DNA from: Beverwykella pulmonaria
Lineage: Eukaryota > Ascomycota > Dothideomycetes > Pleosporales > Melanommataceae
Assembly: GCA_001599595.1 (NCBI GenBank)
Contig: BCHH01000005.1
Location: forward strand, 1,309,552 to 1,373,551
Direction: 5' to 3'
DNA: 64,000 nucleotides
Made by a program: the position numbers and the translations under genes. This document shows positions 33,268-46,980 of this stretch, one piece after another. The notes under the pieces were generated by a model. It was not told where the DNA came from, ran no database searches, and saw only the letters and a program-made list of their open reading frames with translations. How positions within the stretch are numbered: the first letter of the stretch is position 1; every line of letters begins with the position of its first letter.

Positions 33268-33750
33268 TTACATCCCCTCCCTCGTAACAATCCGATACGT
33301 CCCACTACTCTGGTAATTTCCCGTCCTATCTACAAACCGCCCTTCCCCGTCAACCTCCACACTCCCGAATATATCCTCCGGCCACGCAATTCTGCCCCAA
33401 TCCGGCGGATTCCTCATATCGCTAACATGTATCCAGCCCCCTCTATTGGCGCCTCCCATTCCACCTTGGTGGTTCGCTGCACCAGCACTATCTCTGTTGT
33501 TCGTACCCCCGAGGTTGAACCCGCCCGGGGATGAGAACACAGCGGCTTGCCGTTTTACTTCTGGGTCCTGTGTCGCGTACGCGTGGAGGACGGATTGAAG
33601 GATGGCGAGGAATTGCGGGTTCTCGGTAAAGTTTGTGGGAGTTGGAGGGAGCGAGGTTGCGGTGCCGATGGCAAGGGATGGTGTTGGAGGCTCTGTGGGG
33701 AGGAGAGATAAGAGGGACTTGCTGGTATCGAGGGGGTGTTTGAAGACATA
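33268..33750 (-). CDS. Conserved fungal protein of unknown function (5' end not resolved)
   Basis: The minus strand from 33750 to the stop at 33268 is open for 160 residues. A GCAG acceptor lies directly before 33750, and an in-frame TGA lies just upstream, so at least one upstream exon is expected. I could not place it convincingly in 33751-33980. The N-terminal half is Pro/Thr-rich with a short helical stretch (F-L-A-I-L-Q-S-V-L-H-A-Y-A). The C-terminal half has a compact, conserved-looking block: G-G-W-I-H-V-S-D-M-R-N-P-P-D-W-G-R-I-A-W-P-E-D-I-F-G, then V-D-G-E-G-R-F-V-D and S-G-T-Y-R-I-V-T-R-E-G. I believe this block recurs in ascomycete proteins without an assigned role, but I cannot name the family. 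No membrane segment or signal peptide is visible. Using the internal Met at 33540 would give a 90-aa protein. Confidence 0.55.
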   Translation of the reverse strand, partial: YVFKHPLDTSKSLLSLLPTEPPTPSLAIGTATSLPPTPTNFTENPQFLAILQSVLHAYATQDPEVKRQAAVFSSPGGFNLGGTNNRDSAGAANHQGGMGGANRGGWIHVSDMRNPPDWGRIAWPEDIFGSVEVDGEGRFVDRTGNYQSSGTYRIVTREGM

Positions 33751-34552
33751 CTGCGTTCATGTTAGGTTTGTCCTCAATTTCAATGCTATTCGTTGGTGGA
33801 GAAGAACATGCCTCTTTTGCCTGGGCAGGAGATTTGGCCGCAGGTCAAAAGTCTTTAGGCCCTACTCTACTCCATTCTATTTGCAACCAGATGGAATTCT
33901 AGGTTTGGGAGAGGATGTGCCTACGATGTGTGGGTTTTCTGTAAGTGTCGAGACATTTCTTGATCCACGTAGTAAAAGTGTCGATGAAGCTGTCTGAGGC
34001 TGGACAATGCGAATTGAACGACAGAGAGTTCTTGACAGCATCCTGGCAAGGTATTATACAAGAAGAAGCCAAATAGGGCAGCGCAGAGCTTCAATTGAGA
34101 GTTTGGGTCGAGGGAAGCTCGAACGATGACGATGGTGTCTACGGTGCCACAACTTTTAGCTCCGGGCTAGCATCCTTCGAGACTAGCACAGCTTTCGCAC
34201 TTCACGAGCACCTCACGGTTTGCGACGATAACGTTCGAGACGCGTTCCAGCGCACCTGAAGTCTTCGCATTCATGTAGGCTCTTCTATGAATTTGCCGCA
34301 GGCTCCCGTGCCTCGACCATCACCAAGCACACCGTGCATAATCACCTCTGAGTTCGATATTAGTGCACCCCACCAATAGTACGAAAATCTTCGCTCAACG
34401 AATGAGAGCCATGCCTCAAAGATCTCTGTACGCCGGCCGGCATCGGCTTTGCGGTTCCAAGACAAAATAGGAACAACCATCTGCCTCGGTCATCTTCTTG
34501 ACCTCCCTCCTTTCACTTTACTTTCCTCGACTTGCCTCGTTTTAAACCGAGA
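33751..34552. other. Region between the unknown gene and the permease gene
   Basis: It should contain the missing 5' exon of the minus-strand unknown gene and the promoter of the plus-strand permease. A 69-codon minus frame at 34271-34480 shows nothing recognisable. Confidence 0.45.
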
Positions 34553-36449
34553 ATGGTAGTTTCCGATGCAACCGGACAACGTTCGGGTGCTAATGAGATC
34601 GCCGAGGTTCCGGGGGATGCGCCGAAGCAAGCGGAACTTCATCATGATGTAGAAGTTGGGATGGATATGGTTGATATTGATCGAATTGAAAGGGTGTACA
34701 AGTAAGCTGATTCCCACTTCAACTGACGTCATGAAGCGTTTATTTCCAGGACAGGAGGTATCCCATTTCAGAGCTTCACGAATGCTATATCTCACTTTCC
34801 ATGCTAACAACGCTCAGGAAACTAGATCGCAGGATACTACCAGGTAGCTGAGAACTCCGACCATCCTTTTGCCAGCATGCTCACAACGACAGCATTCTGG
34901 GTGCTGTACTTCCTCTGTTCGGCAATTCGCTCCAATGTGGGACTGGCCCAGACGATGAACACGAGCAACGGCCATGACCTTGCTACACAGCTCAAGTTGA
35001 CTCCAAAGCAAGTGTCGACTGGATTGGCGCTCTTTTATGTCTGCTATGTCCTATTCGACTTGCCTTCCAACCTGATCATGTCCAAGCTTAGTCCACACAT
35101 CTGGATGAGCAGGATAGTTACCGGTGTGGGCATCATTGGCGTCTGCTTGACTGCTATGAACTCCGTGTGGAGCTTTTAGTACGTTCAGTCTCTATCAGGA
35201 ACATTGGCATGGACCCGTTCTTACCACTTGCCCCAGCTTGTTACGGCTCCTTCTGGGCATCATTATTGCGGGCATGTGGCCTGGCATGTCGTACTATCTT
35301 ACGCTCTTCTATCCCCCATCCCGAACGGGCAAGCGCATCGGTCGCTACTTCACGGCTGCGCAAGTGTCAGCGGCAGTCGTTGGGCTTGTGTCTGCAGGAT
35401 TCCAAAAGATGGACGGCTTAGGCGGCTTGGTCGGGTTCCAGTGGATGTTTCTGCTCTACGGTCTCGTGGGTACGCTGGTGGGCATTTCATTGCTGTGGTG
35501 GCTGCCCGACCGACCTCTTCCTCCAGGCGAGGTCTACGATAGAAGTGGATGGCGTAGGTACATCCCACACAGCAAGCCGGCTTTGACGGACGAAGATGCA
35601 CGCATCCACTACGAAGACTTGACACGAGTATATCATCGCCGTGCGTGGAACATGAAGGACCTCTGGAATGTGGTGACGGATTGGCGTCTGTGGCCATTGG
35701 TCGGCATGTACTTTGGCGTAGTTGGAGTCGGCATCGGGACCCAGAGCTATGGCACCGTCATCATCCGTGGAATCAACCCGAGCCTCACGGGGGTCCAGCT
35801 CAGTCTTCTCTTCGCGCCCATCTGGGTGGTGAGCGACTCCTTTCCCGTCATGGCTCTCAGACCTAACCGCAGCTAGATGGACCTGATTGCGATTCTCATC
35901 GTCACGCCACTCTCCGACCGCTTCCACCATCACCGCGCGCTGTTCTTCAGCGCTGCCGTCATGATCCAGATTACAGGTTTGCTGGTCACCACGTTCGCCG
36001 GGAATGGATCGAGGTCGTGGTCCCGATACGGAGGGCTTCTGCTCGTCGGCTTCGGGCTTGGGCCGACGGTACCCATTTGCATGACCTGGACCAACGAGAT
36101 CTTCCAGCCCAGGCACGGAGAAGTCGGTGTGGCAGCGGCTAGCGCACTCGTATCTGGGCTCGGAAATTTAGGCAGTATTCTGACTACCTACGCGTTGTAC
36201 ACTGGCTGGCCGGCGGACGCAGTGGGGCCTCACAAGTATCGCAAGAGCAACCTGGTCATGGTGGGCATCCTGTGCGGCAGCATCTTGAGCGCTGGCGTGT
36301 TGGTGGGGAGCCTGAGGCTGTTCGGCAACGCTCCGAAGAAGAGCAGCAGCGCAGGCTCCGCCCGCGAGGGCGAGGCTGCGTTCGTCGACGGCGCGGCTCG
36401 GCGAGAGGTACAGCAGCGAGGGCTGGGACGGATGTTGTGCTTTAGGTGA
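34553..36449 (+). CDS. MFS permease, anion:cation symporter (Dal5/Tna1/allantoate permease) family
   Basis: Proton-coupled importer of small organic anions or vitamins (relatives carry allantoate, nicotinate, biotin or pantothenate). Five exons: 34553-34701, 34818-34843 (only 26 nt), 34893-35178, 35237-35828 and 35877-36449, joining in frame to 541 aa. The short exon gives K-L-D-R-R-I-L-P, the pre-helix-1 motif typical of this family. Other hallmarks: N-V-G-L-A-Q-T-M-N after helix 1, F-Y-V-C-Y-V-L-F-D-L-P-S-N-L, R-L-L-L-G-I-I-I-A-G-M-W-P-G at helix 4-5, and W-W-L-P-D-R-P in the central loop. The last intron must use the CTAG acceptor at 35873-35876, since the earlier CAG would give a stop. 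The C-terminal tail (~490-541) is Ala/Arg/Ser-rich. The substrate cannot be assigned. The gene appears intact. Confidence 0.85.
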
Positions 36450-37721
36450 GCTGGGCCCTTGCAGCCGTGGGACAGCTCGCTCGGGCCGTGATTGGCATGC
36501 TGGCGTCACGGATCAGAAAGTTCCCCTATGCGATGGGCTTGTCGAATCGTCCATGGTGGGCGCGGAGGTGGTCACGAGGGCCCGTCGCGTGGGTGCGGGA
36601 GGGACGCTTTCATATGCGAGTCAGCATCCCGGGGTGGATGATGCATGGATGGCGAGCTGCTGAGAGCTCTGAACCAGGGAGAGCTGACGGGCAACGGCTA
36701 TCCACACTTGTGCACATCGAGGGTTGCCGTTTTTTCGACTTCATCTTTTGGTGGTGGTGTTGGTGATGTTGAGGTTCGCAGCCGATCATCGGCCCAGCAC
36801 AGCACAGACGCCGTGCGCCGTGAGCTCTGAGGCGTTCGTTCGCCCTGCCCTGCCCCACTAGCCCAACACGGGCGGTCTATCTGCGTTCGCAGGGCGCTGT
36901 TCTCGTCACCACTGCAGCGCGCCGCCAACACAGCTCACAGCACACGCTACATTGGATCTCCAGCGGTCCGTATCCGCTGCCGCCGCCCGTCTGTCGCTTC
37001 CTCGACGACCGTCGCCCATCCCGCTGCGCCTGGAGCACGTTGACACCCGCATGCGCCCCACTCGCCCGTCCAGCTATCGCACTCCACGACATCCCTTCTC
37101 GCCGACCGCCGCCTCACCGATCAGGTTGCCCAAGCACTCGCCATCGCCGTATTCCATATAAAGCCCGCACACCCTCTGTAGTCCATGGTGGTGGCCGTCC
37201 CAGCGCATCCGTAGAGTGGGGCAAGCGCAGTCAACACCACGTTGAAGGCCCGCTTCGACGTCTTTGGGCCCCCGCCAACATCCCTCTCCTGCGACGTAAG
37301 TCACCGAGTGCGACTCCTGGGCGACGGTGCCCCTTTTCTCTTCTCTACGACGTGCCTCCGCGCTGCATCACATGCCAACGACCCCTCACCCGCTATCCGT
37401 CCTACGTCAGTCCGAAATGAATTCACTAACACTCTGCATAGCTGCGATATCTCTGTGACTGCACCGTTATCCTCTTCGCGAGCTGCCAATACTTGCCCAC
37501 TCCTCATATACCTGCACCTTCGGCTCAAAACATCAGGCCCTTCCATCCCCCTCCCCCCACCCTAGCCGCACCATACCGTCTCCGCTGAGACATATACACT
37601 CCCGTTGCAAAGTCCTGCTAGGCGTATACGCGGGATTTCTTGGAGTCCTTTGCTCGCGCTGGAACCGGATCAAGGTGCATCCCGTCCTGCCATTGCTGGA
37701 AACGCGCGGTTTCACATCACC
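36450..37721. promoter_or_regulatory. Upstream region of SNF1
   Basis: 1.27 kb between the permease stop and the SNF1 start. Overlapping frames on both strands show no family similarity. The last ~600 bp (37100-37720) are pyrimidine-rich and look like a long 5' leader, possibly with an intron. An in-frame Met at 37605 would add 39 residues to SNF1 but gives an atypical N-terminus. Confidence 0.45.
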
Positions 37722-40584
<2,863 letters not shown>

Positions 40585-41402
40585 TGAGATGAGTGGGCCA
40601 CGGATGGGTAGGGATCAGTTTTGGGAACGGGTTTTTTTGAGAGGCATTATCATCCAGCAATGATACAGCGACACAGAAGGTAGGGTAGGTACGGAGGAAA
40701 ATAATACTGCATCGGAATTTTGACGAGGGTGATTGATCTTCAGGGCAGCATGTTAGCTTGGGTGGATGCATATGTAGTCATATAATCTGCCGAGTCAGTG
40801 GGAAACCGTAAGAAAACACCTCGAGTTGACGTTCATTCCTAAATCTTTCTTTCTCTCTGGCATTGGTTTGGTTGTCAGGACATCGTGTCCTACCAACCTT
40901 ATATCGCAAACCGCCCTAGTCATGTTTGTCAAGTTTTGAAGTTGAGAGATGTGATTTCCATTGCTTCCCGTTGCGTCTCGTTCTGTTCGTTGCATGCAGT
41001 ATTTATACATATTACTCCACTTCCATCCATTCGTCTATCCGTCCCATCCACCATCAGCTTATATGTCCATGTTCCTCCACAAAGTGAAAGTCTAACCAGG
41101 ACGCCGCGTATTTTCAACCCCGTACCACGATCTTCCGTCATTTACTTGCGTATCATAGAACGCGCCCGCCGGCCCATCCACCCGAGATAACTTAGCCAAA
41201 CCGGAACAGTACACTCAAGTCCAGAATCAAGGTTGGCAACAATGAGAAGATTAGAAGGGATTTTTGGACGCATGCGGAGACTGGTTAGTGATGTAAAGAT
41301 GCGAGTTGTGAAGAGTAAATGGTGAGGTGTTCTTTTGTAATTACAACGAGTCGAGTCGGGCTGAAGATCCGCGAGCTTTTTGCTTTCGAACAAGGTAAAA
41401 GT
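40585..41402. other. Convergent intergenic region between SNF1 and TOM70
   Basis: 818 bp between two convergent stops. Frames near 40885-41190 overlap on both strands and have no recognisable product. It holds both 3' UTRs. Confidence 0.5.
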
Positions 41403-43520
41403 TTACCGCATGCCACCGCCGCCAAACCCAGAGCCCATGGCCCCCAGTCGCGATGCGAGCTTAGGGTATTTCTCTTGCACCTTTTCTCTTCGTTAGCCTC
41501 CGTCCCAAATCTCATAAGGTAAAGGTATGGGAGTGTGAATGTAAATACCTCTAGCTGCGTCCGCGTAGCCTCAGCATACGACAGCGCGTTAATAATTTCG
41601 CCCTCCGTCCTCGACAGCTCCGCTGCACGCTCAAAATACTTGAGCGCCTCCGTGACCTTGCCCTGCTGCAGCAATAACTGCGCCATCGTTGCAACTGCAA
41701 TATCACACTCCGGGTCGATGATCAGCGCCTTCTGGCACAGCTTCTCCGCGTCGCCAAAGTCGTTCTTCCACTGGAACAGCGCGAGCGCCTTGTTAATGAG
41801 CGGGAGCACGTTCATGCCGAGCGGCTTCGATGTCTTCTCCATCTCCACCGCGGTGTCGAATTTCTCGATAGCTTCCTGGTATTTTTGCTGGTCGAGGAGG
41901 AGCTCGCCGTAGTAATTGTAGACGTCGGGGACCTTGTCGAAATTCTTCATGCAGCGGCGGAAGGTGGCCATGGAGGAGGCAATGCTGCCCATTTTGTATT
42001 GTGTTACGCCAAGCTGGATGTGCGAGAAGATGAAGTCCTTGTCGAGGTCGATGGACTTTTGGTAGTCTTTTGCTGCATCGCCGAATTCGGATTTAATGAA
42101 GTGGAGTTGCGCGCGGTGGTAGTAGATGTCGGGGTCGTCCTTGTTCTGGGCGAGCGCGGCGGCGAAATCTGCTTCAGCGGCATCGGGGTTGGCTGCAAAG
42201 ATGTCAGTATCATACATGGACTGCCGTGCACTGAGGCATAGCTTACCGAGCTCCAGGTGCATGCTAGCGCGCTTGATGAAGCTCTGGGTTAGAGATGGTT
42301 GCAGTTCTACGCTCTTGTCCATGTCGACGAGAGCATCGTCGTTGTCGCCCTTGAGGTACCTAAAGGTTCCCCGCATGTTATACGCGAAAGCCTCAAGCTC
42401 TCCGAGATCTCCCAACTCCAAAGCCCGATTGAAGGCGGCCGCAGCCTCTGCGTAGCCCTCTGCAGTCTTTGTGTTCATGGCATTTAAGCCTTTTCTCAAT
42501 TGTCCCTTTCCGCTCTCCTCGTCCAGCTCCGCGTCGTCCTCGAGGCCGGCTGGTGGGGGCTTCGGCCGGAAGCTCTGTAGGTAATTTGTGACAAAGGTGG
42601 GGCTGGGCAGCTTCTTCTCTTTCGAGGCTAAGATAGCCTTGCCTTTGGTTTCGGCGACCTTCTTGAGCAGCCGCTCTACGCTCTGCGCGCTATTTTCGTT
42701 CCGGAATCCGTCAATGATGCAGCTCGCTGTGTAGTCCAAAAGCGCTTCGCTGTTGCGCTCGACCTGCTCATATGCATTTGCCCGTCGGTTCAGCGCCTTA
42801 ACGTACTCGTTATCGAGGTTGATCGCTGCAGTCGTGTCTTCGATGACCTTGTCCCAGTTCGACATAGCATTCCAGCAGGCGGCGCGGTTGGAGTAGAAAA
42901 CGGGATCCTGTTTACATAGAATTGCCTTGCCGTACAGCTCAATCGCGCGGTTGTAGTCTTTAGAGCCGTACGCCTTGTTACCGGCGGCCTTGAGCTTCGC
43001 GGCATGATCTTTTCGCTCCTGCAAATAATCAGCATTGCCGCGTACAGCATTCCCAGTTATGTGACATACCTCGACCGATAGCAGCCCGACAGTGTGCTCG
43101 TCAATCTCTGGTAGCTCATCCTCAGACGTCGCTGTCACAGAAGCTTTCTGTGGTTCTGTCTCCTGGTCAGCGCAAACTTTTCCCACCCCTCCCTCATCCC
43201 AACGTACCAACTTTGGACTCGTCCTTCACAGCGGCTTCCTTTTCTGCCCTCTCTTTCGCTTTTTTCCGATCGCGCTTGCTCTTCCGCTTGTTTGTTGACG
43301 CGGAGCCCGGCACAGAGGCGTTCTTGTTGTCTGTGAGATAGTAAATCGCGCCACCCGCGCCCACCACCAGCGTCAGACCCGCGATTGTGTAGACGGCGCC
43401 CTTGTGCTCCGACGCCCAGGTTGATATTCTATCCCATAGTGAGCTTGTTCCGGCCTGTGGAATCTCGACGGGGAGGAGGCCCTGGCTGTTGGGGACGGGA
43501 TTTGCGTTGACCGACGACAT
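41403..43520 (-). CDS. TOM70: Mitochondrial import receptor Tom70
   Basis: Outer-membrane TPR receptor that accepts chaperone-bound precursors of carrier proteins and passes them to the TOM pore. Five exons on the minus strand (43212-43520, 43070-43162, 42247-43018, 41549-42192, 41403-41480) give 631 aa. A single N-terminal membrane anchor lies at ~41-62, then a Lys/Arg/Glu-rich linker. About ten to eleven TPR motifs follow; the first reads [20 protein letters not shown], the chaperone-clamp type. Splicing of the last intron (68 bp) yields the C-terminus [13 protein letters not shown] followed by a Gly-rich end with M-R, as in fungal Tom70. The first intron (43163-43211, GTTGGT...CCAG) is the least certain: a stronger GTACGT donor 4 nt away does not keep the frame. 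It is divergent from ABZ2. Confidence 0.9.
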
Positions 43521-44137
43521 TGTGCGGAGCGGTTGTGGCCACGGTCAAATATCGAGGTGCAATTCGATGTGGGAACTAAGAAGAGGGCCGGCGCGCTCAA
43601 TGGGTAGTCGTGTGCGGGATGGATGTGGGTGCTGCAGACTCGAGCTCGTCTGGAAATTTAGGTCCGGTTAGTCAGGCAAGGGCTAGCTTTCATGCGGACG
43701 TCATCAAGCAAAAAACGCTCCGGCTCGCACCCCAAGCGAGAAGACGCGTTGAGGGAGAGGATAGCTGGCTAAAAGGTAAAATATTAGGTTAGGTAAACCC
43801 TCCGTTCCTGTTTTTCATCCAGAAACTCCCCACGTTTTTCATGCCTGCACCCGCCTGCAACAGCACGAATTCTCCATCACGTGACCCCACCTCTTCGCGA
43901 TCATCCTTGCAACCAGCCTCGTTTGCTGTGCAATATGCCTCTTGTTAAAACGCCTTCCCCCTTTCTATCTCGTTCTCGCTTCGTCTGTCGAATGGCAGTT
44001 CACTATGTTCCGCTGCCACGTCTTCGTGCATGAACGCAGCGGCATCGGCATTGGACAATCCAAGATCAATGAACTTCAAATAATGTAATTTTCCTATCCT
44101 AACAGAAGTCAGCCTCAGAGTCACAGAACCATCTACT
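43521..44137. promoter_or_regulatory. Bidirectional promoter region of TOM70 and aminodeoxychorismate lyase
   Basis: 617 bp between divergent start codons. It includes pyrimidine-rich leaders towards the right-hand gene. A sequence TCACGTGACC at about 43877-43886 is an E-box-like CACGTG site, the kind bound by bHLH factors such as Cbf1/Pho4-type proteins; this assignment is inference. Confidence 0.5.
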
Positions 44138-45208
44138 ATGCCGTCAGAAACCTCCTTTCACCTCTTCACCTCCCTCCGTTACGACCCCCTGCTCCTCACG
44201 TCGTCGGAAAACTCTCTCCTCACCCTAAATTTCGTTACGCCCTCCCCGTTCTACATGCTCGTCTACCACCGCGACCGCATGCTCGAAGCGGCTCAACATT
44301 TCGACTTCCATGAGGTAGCTAAAACGCTTGCTGATGGGAAAGCACTACATCAGACGCTTCTAGAAAAGGTGGAGGGGTGGATAGAGAAAGAGAGAAAGGA
44401 TGAGGCATTAAAGGTAAGTCCATCAGTTAGCATTTGACATGGGAGGGCTGATGGAATGTTGCAGCTCCGAGTCCTCTTCGACAAATCCGGGTCCCTCTCT
44501 CTTGAGATCTCCCCACTCCCCTCCGTCTCCCTCTCAACACTCTACCCATCATCTCTTGACCCTCCATCCGGCCCTCCAACGCGCCATCCCGCAGACACAA
44601 GTACATTCACGCCGCACCCGCTCACCGGCGGCGCCCTAACCCTCGGCCCCACAGATCACCTCCCCTCCCCTCCCCCTCCGGAGTGGAAACTCAAACTCGA
44701 CGCTTCCCCCACGCCCAGTACCCCCTTCACTCTCCTCAAAACTACCCACCGCTCCATGTATGACATCTCGCGCTCGCGAGCCCTGCCTTCCAACCCAACG
44801 GCCCCGCTGTTCAGCGAAGTAATGATGTACAACGAATGCTCTGAACTAACCGAAGGCTCGACGACATCGCTGTATTTCTTCCGCGGGGGGCGGTGGGTCA
44901 CGCCGCCAGTTGGGGTTCCCGCCGGTGAGTTTACCTCCTCCACCCTTAAAGAGCAGTTTGAAGATGGAAGTGGGGAAAATAGGGGGGATGAAGGGGAGCT
45001 AAGGAAGCCGTTTTTGGGTCGATGGGGGCACAGTGTTAGGAGTGCAAAGGTTGGTGCTGGAGGGCAAAGGGGCACGACGAGGAGGTGGGCGTTGAGCAAG
45101 GGGATGTGTATGGAGGAGCCTGTCAGCGTAGAGACGGTGGAAGTGGGGGAGGGGGTGTGGGTGAGCAATGGAGTTAGGGGGTTTGGATTTGGGCAGGTCG
45201 TTGCGTGA
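44138..45208 (+). CDS. ABZ2: Aminodeoxychorismate lyase (class IV PLP aminotransferase fold)
   Basis: Converts 4-amino-4-deoxychorismate to p-aminobenzoate and pyruvate in folate synthesis, using pyridoxal phosphate. Exons 44138-44413 and 44465-45208 (51-bp GTAAGT...GCAG intron, phase 0) give 339 aa. The N-terminus has the fungal pattern F-H-L-F-T-S-L-R-Y-D-P and Y-M-L-V-Y-H-R-D-R-M-L-E-A-A-Q-H-F. The class IV signature is N-E-C-S-E-L-T-E-G-S-T-T-S-L-Y-F, followed by W-V-T-P-P-V-G-V-P-A-G. The C-terminus V-S-N-G-V-R-G-F-G-F-G-Q-V matches the product-side motif of the family. A Ser/Pro/Thr-rich segment (~105-165) is an insertion typical of filamentous fungi. The gene is complete. The alternative call would be another class IV aminotransferase, but the N-terminal motifs favour ABZ2. 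Confidence 0.82.
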
Positions 45209-45871
45209 GCATGAGTGTGGGGTGGGAATCAGTTGTTGTTGAGAAGGGAGAGAAAAACGATTAACGAATAAGGCGGGCAGTTGGATTGAAGGCAGAACGA
45301 GAGAGCAGAGCACCTCAGTTGGTGGAGGAAGCTACTAGAATTTCTGCCGTCGAAAATTGAACGTCTCTCGCCTACGAGCCGAGAAACCTTATTTGGATGG
45401 AGAGAGTCAATCAAGATAAAGCTCGTCACCACGAATCCACACTTTATATATCCCTCTATCCTTAAACAAGAGTTCTTTCAATTGATTGCAATCTCTTGCG
45501 AAAGTTTTCCAATTTCCTCTTATGCCCAGAGAACCTGACGTTAAAGCATGGTGCCCAGAATTGGTGAAGCGGCCGGACTAGTGGTCCCAGGTCGGTAGAG
45601 AATGATCGAGTTAGAGCTAGTGGCTCGGGATGCTTACCAGATTAGATTGAAGAATCTAATCTCGCCCATCTACATGAAAGCGCGGCTAAGCGAGACGTTT
45701 ACAAGTCATAAATCTACGCACGGGTCTCCCATGATTAGACACTCCAAGTTTATGAAAATGACACGGAGATTTGGTTCATGCTTTCCATAAACTGCTATAG
45801 TATATGCCTACAGTTATACAATGGTATGATAAAGGGAAGAACCTACAATGCATAAATCGAAATAATGGAGA
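45209..45871. other. Intergenic region
   Basis: 663 bp, including the ABZ2 3' end. A 62-codon frame at 45602-45790 has no recognisable similarity. Nothing else was seen. Confidence 0.5.
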
Positions 45872-46277
45872 TCAGTTCATCTCGAACACCACTCGAGCCC
45901 TCCTAGCCTGCGCCCGAAACCCATTACAAGCCTGATTCGAAACCCTCAAAAACTCTCCGTCCACTCTCCTAATCTCCGTCATTTCCTGGCGGCGTGTTCA
46001 TGCTCACGCTCCCTTCACCACCAAACAAAAGATAATCAGGCACAAGCCTCAGCTGTAGGTTCCCCTCCTGTACATGCTTCACTGGCACAGAAACCTCACC
46101 ATACCTAGACCTCAGAAACTGATGACCACACCGATACTGCGCAAGCTGTTTTCCTGCCAAACTAGGGTAATGATAATCTTGATCGTTGCCAGTCCCAAAC
46201 ACTCGAAACACTCGGAGCCCTCGAGCGTTTGGCGGGGAATCGCGGGATAAAATTGCTCGTGGATCTACGTCACGAGA
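45872..46277 (-). pseudogene. Unrecognised conserved-looking gene remnant with a frameshift
   Basis: On the minus strand, a protein-like frame runs from about 46277 (after a CCAG acceptor-like site) through G-L-R-V-F-R-V-F-G-T-G and P-V-K-H-V-Q-E-G-N-L-Q-L-R-L-V-P-D-Y-L-L-F-G-G to S-M-N-T-P-P, then hits a stop at 45969. A different frame overlapping at about 45977-46000 continues with E-M-T-E-I-R-R-V-D-G-E-F-L-R-V-S-N-Q-A to a TGA at 45872. The two halves look like one protein broken by a small indel. No intron fits. No start codon was found upstream. I do not recognise the family, and the call of decay rests on the frame change alone. Confidence 0.45.
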
Positions 46278-46716
46278 CTGGATGTCTCACGTCCCCGAAA
46301 TGGGGTTTACTTTGCTGACGTAGAGGTGGCTTGTTGGTTCTGAGCTCTTCGATGGTGAAGCAACCCGCCATGCTGACGGAATCGCTTGAAGGGCAGGACA
46401 CCCCAAGTCGGTTGAGCATGACTAGGTCGTATTAATCTGGTGCGCGGCATATTTAGATTTGGCCGAACACCGTCCTGATTTGGTAGTGCGGTCGAAACGG
46501 GCGCTATATTTAGAGCTGTGGGGTTTGTCAGACACGTCATATGTGTTGAGAGGATTCCGCGTACCATATCCGGCCACCACCAGATGCTAGCCCGGTCACC
46601 TCAGAAGCGCAGCTAGATATTGGAAACCGTTTGTCATTTCAAACTGAGCTTTTTCTCATAAGAATAGCTGTTATAATTTTAGGAACAGAAGGTATGCAGT
46701 CACCCCGCGAGATGAT

Positions 46717-46980
46717 CTAATCACCATGATACGAATTGAACGGTTCATAATGGCCATTTTTTACTTCCGCAGCCCCTGGGCCATCAACAAAGCGTTGCTT
46801 GATAATTGTGTCGATCAAAAAGTAGTCGTACTCGGATGGGACTGGAACCATGCGATCCGGTGCATCTTCGAGCCAAATATGCGGTTCGACGTATGTCCGC
46901 TTAGTGTCAATATTTGGCAGAACAGGCTCCAATCCCCAAACGAATGACGTAGCCTTGTTCGGTTTTACTGCTGCGAAGTG
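46717..46980 (-). other. Unrecognised protein-coding-like fragment
   Basis: An 87-residue open stretch between stops on the minus strand, without a clear start. It contains F-V-W-G-L-E-P-V-L-P-N-I, then P-H-I-W-L-E-D-A-P-D-R, then V-P-V-P-S-E-Y-D-Y, and G-P-G-A-A-E-V-K-N-G-H-Y-E near the end. The layout, an L-E-D-A segment followed by a G-x-Y-E ending, faintly recalls ubiquitin-like domains of fungal HET-associated proteins, but the match is weak. It may belong to the same decayed gene as the remnant at 45872-46277, 440 bp further 3' on that strand. Confidence 0.3.
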
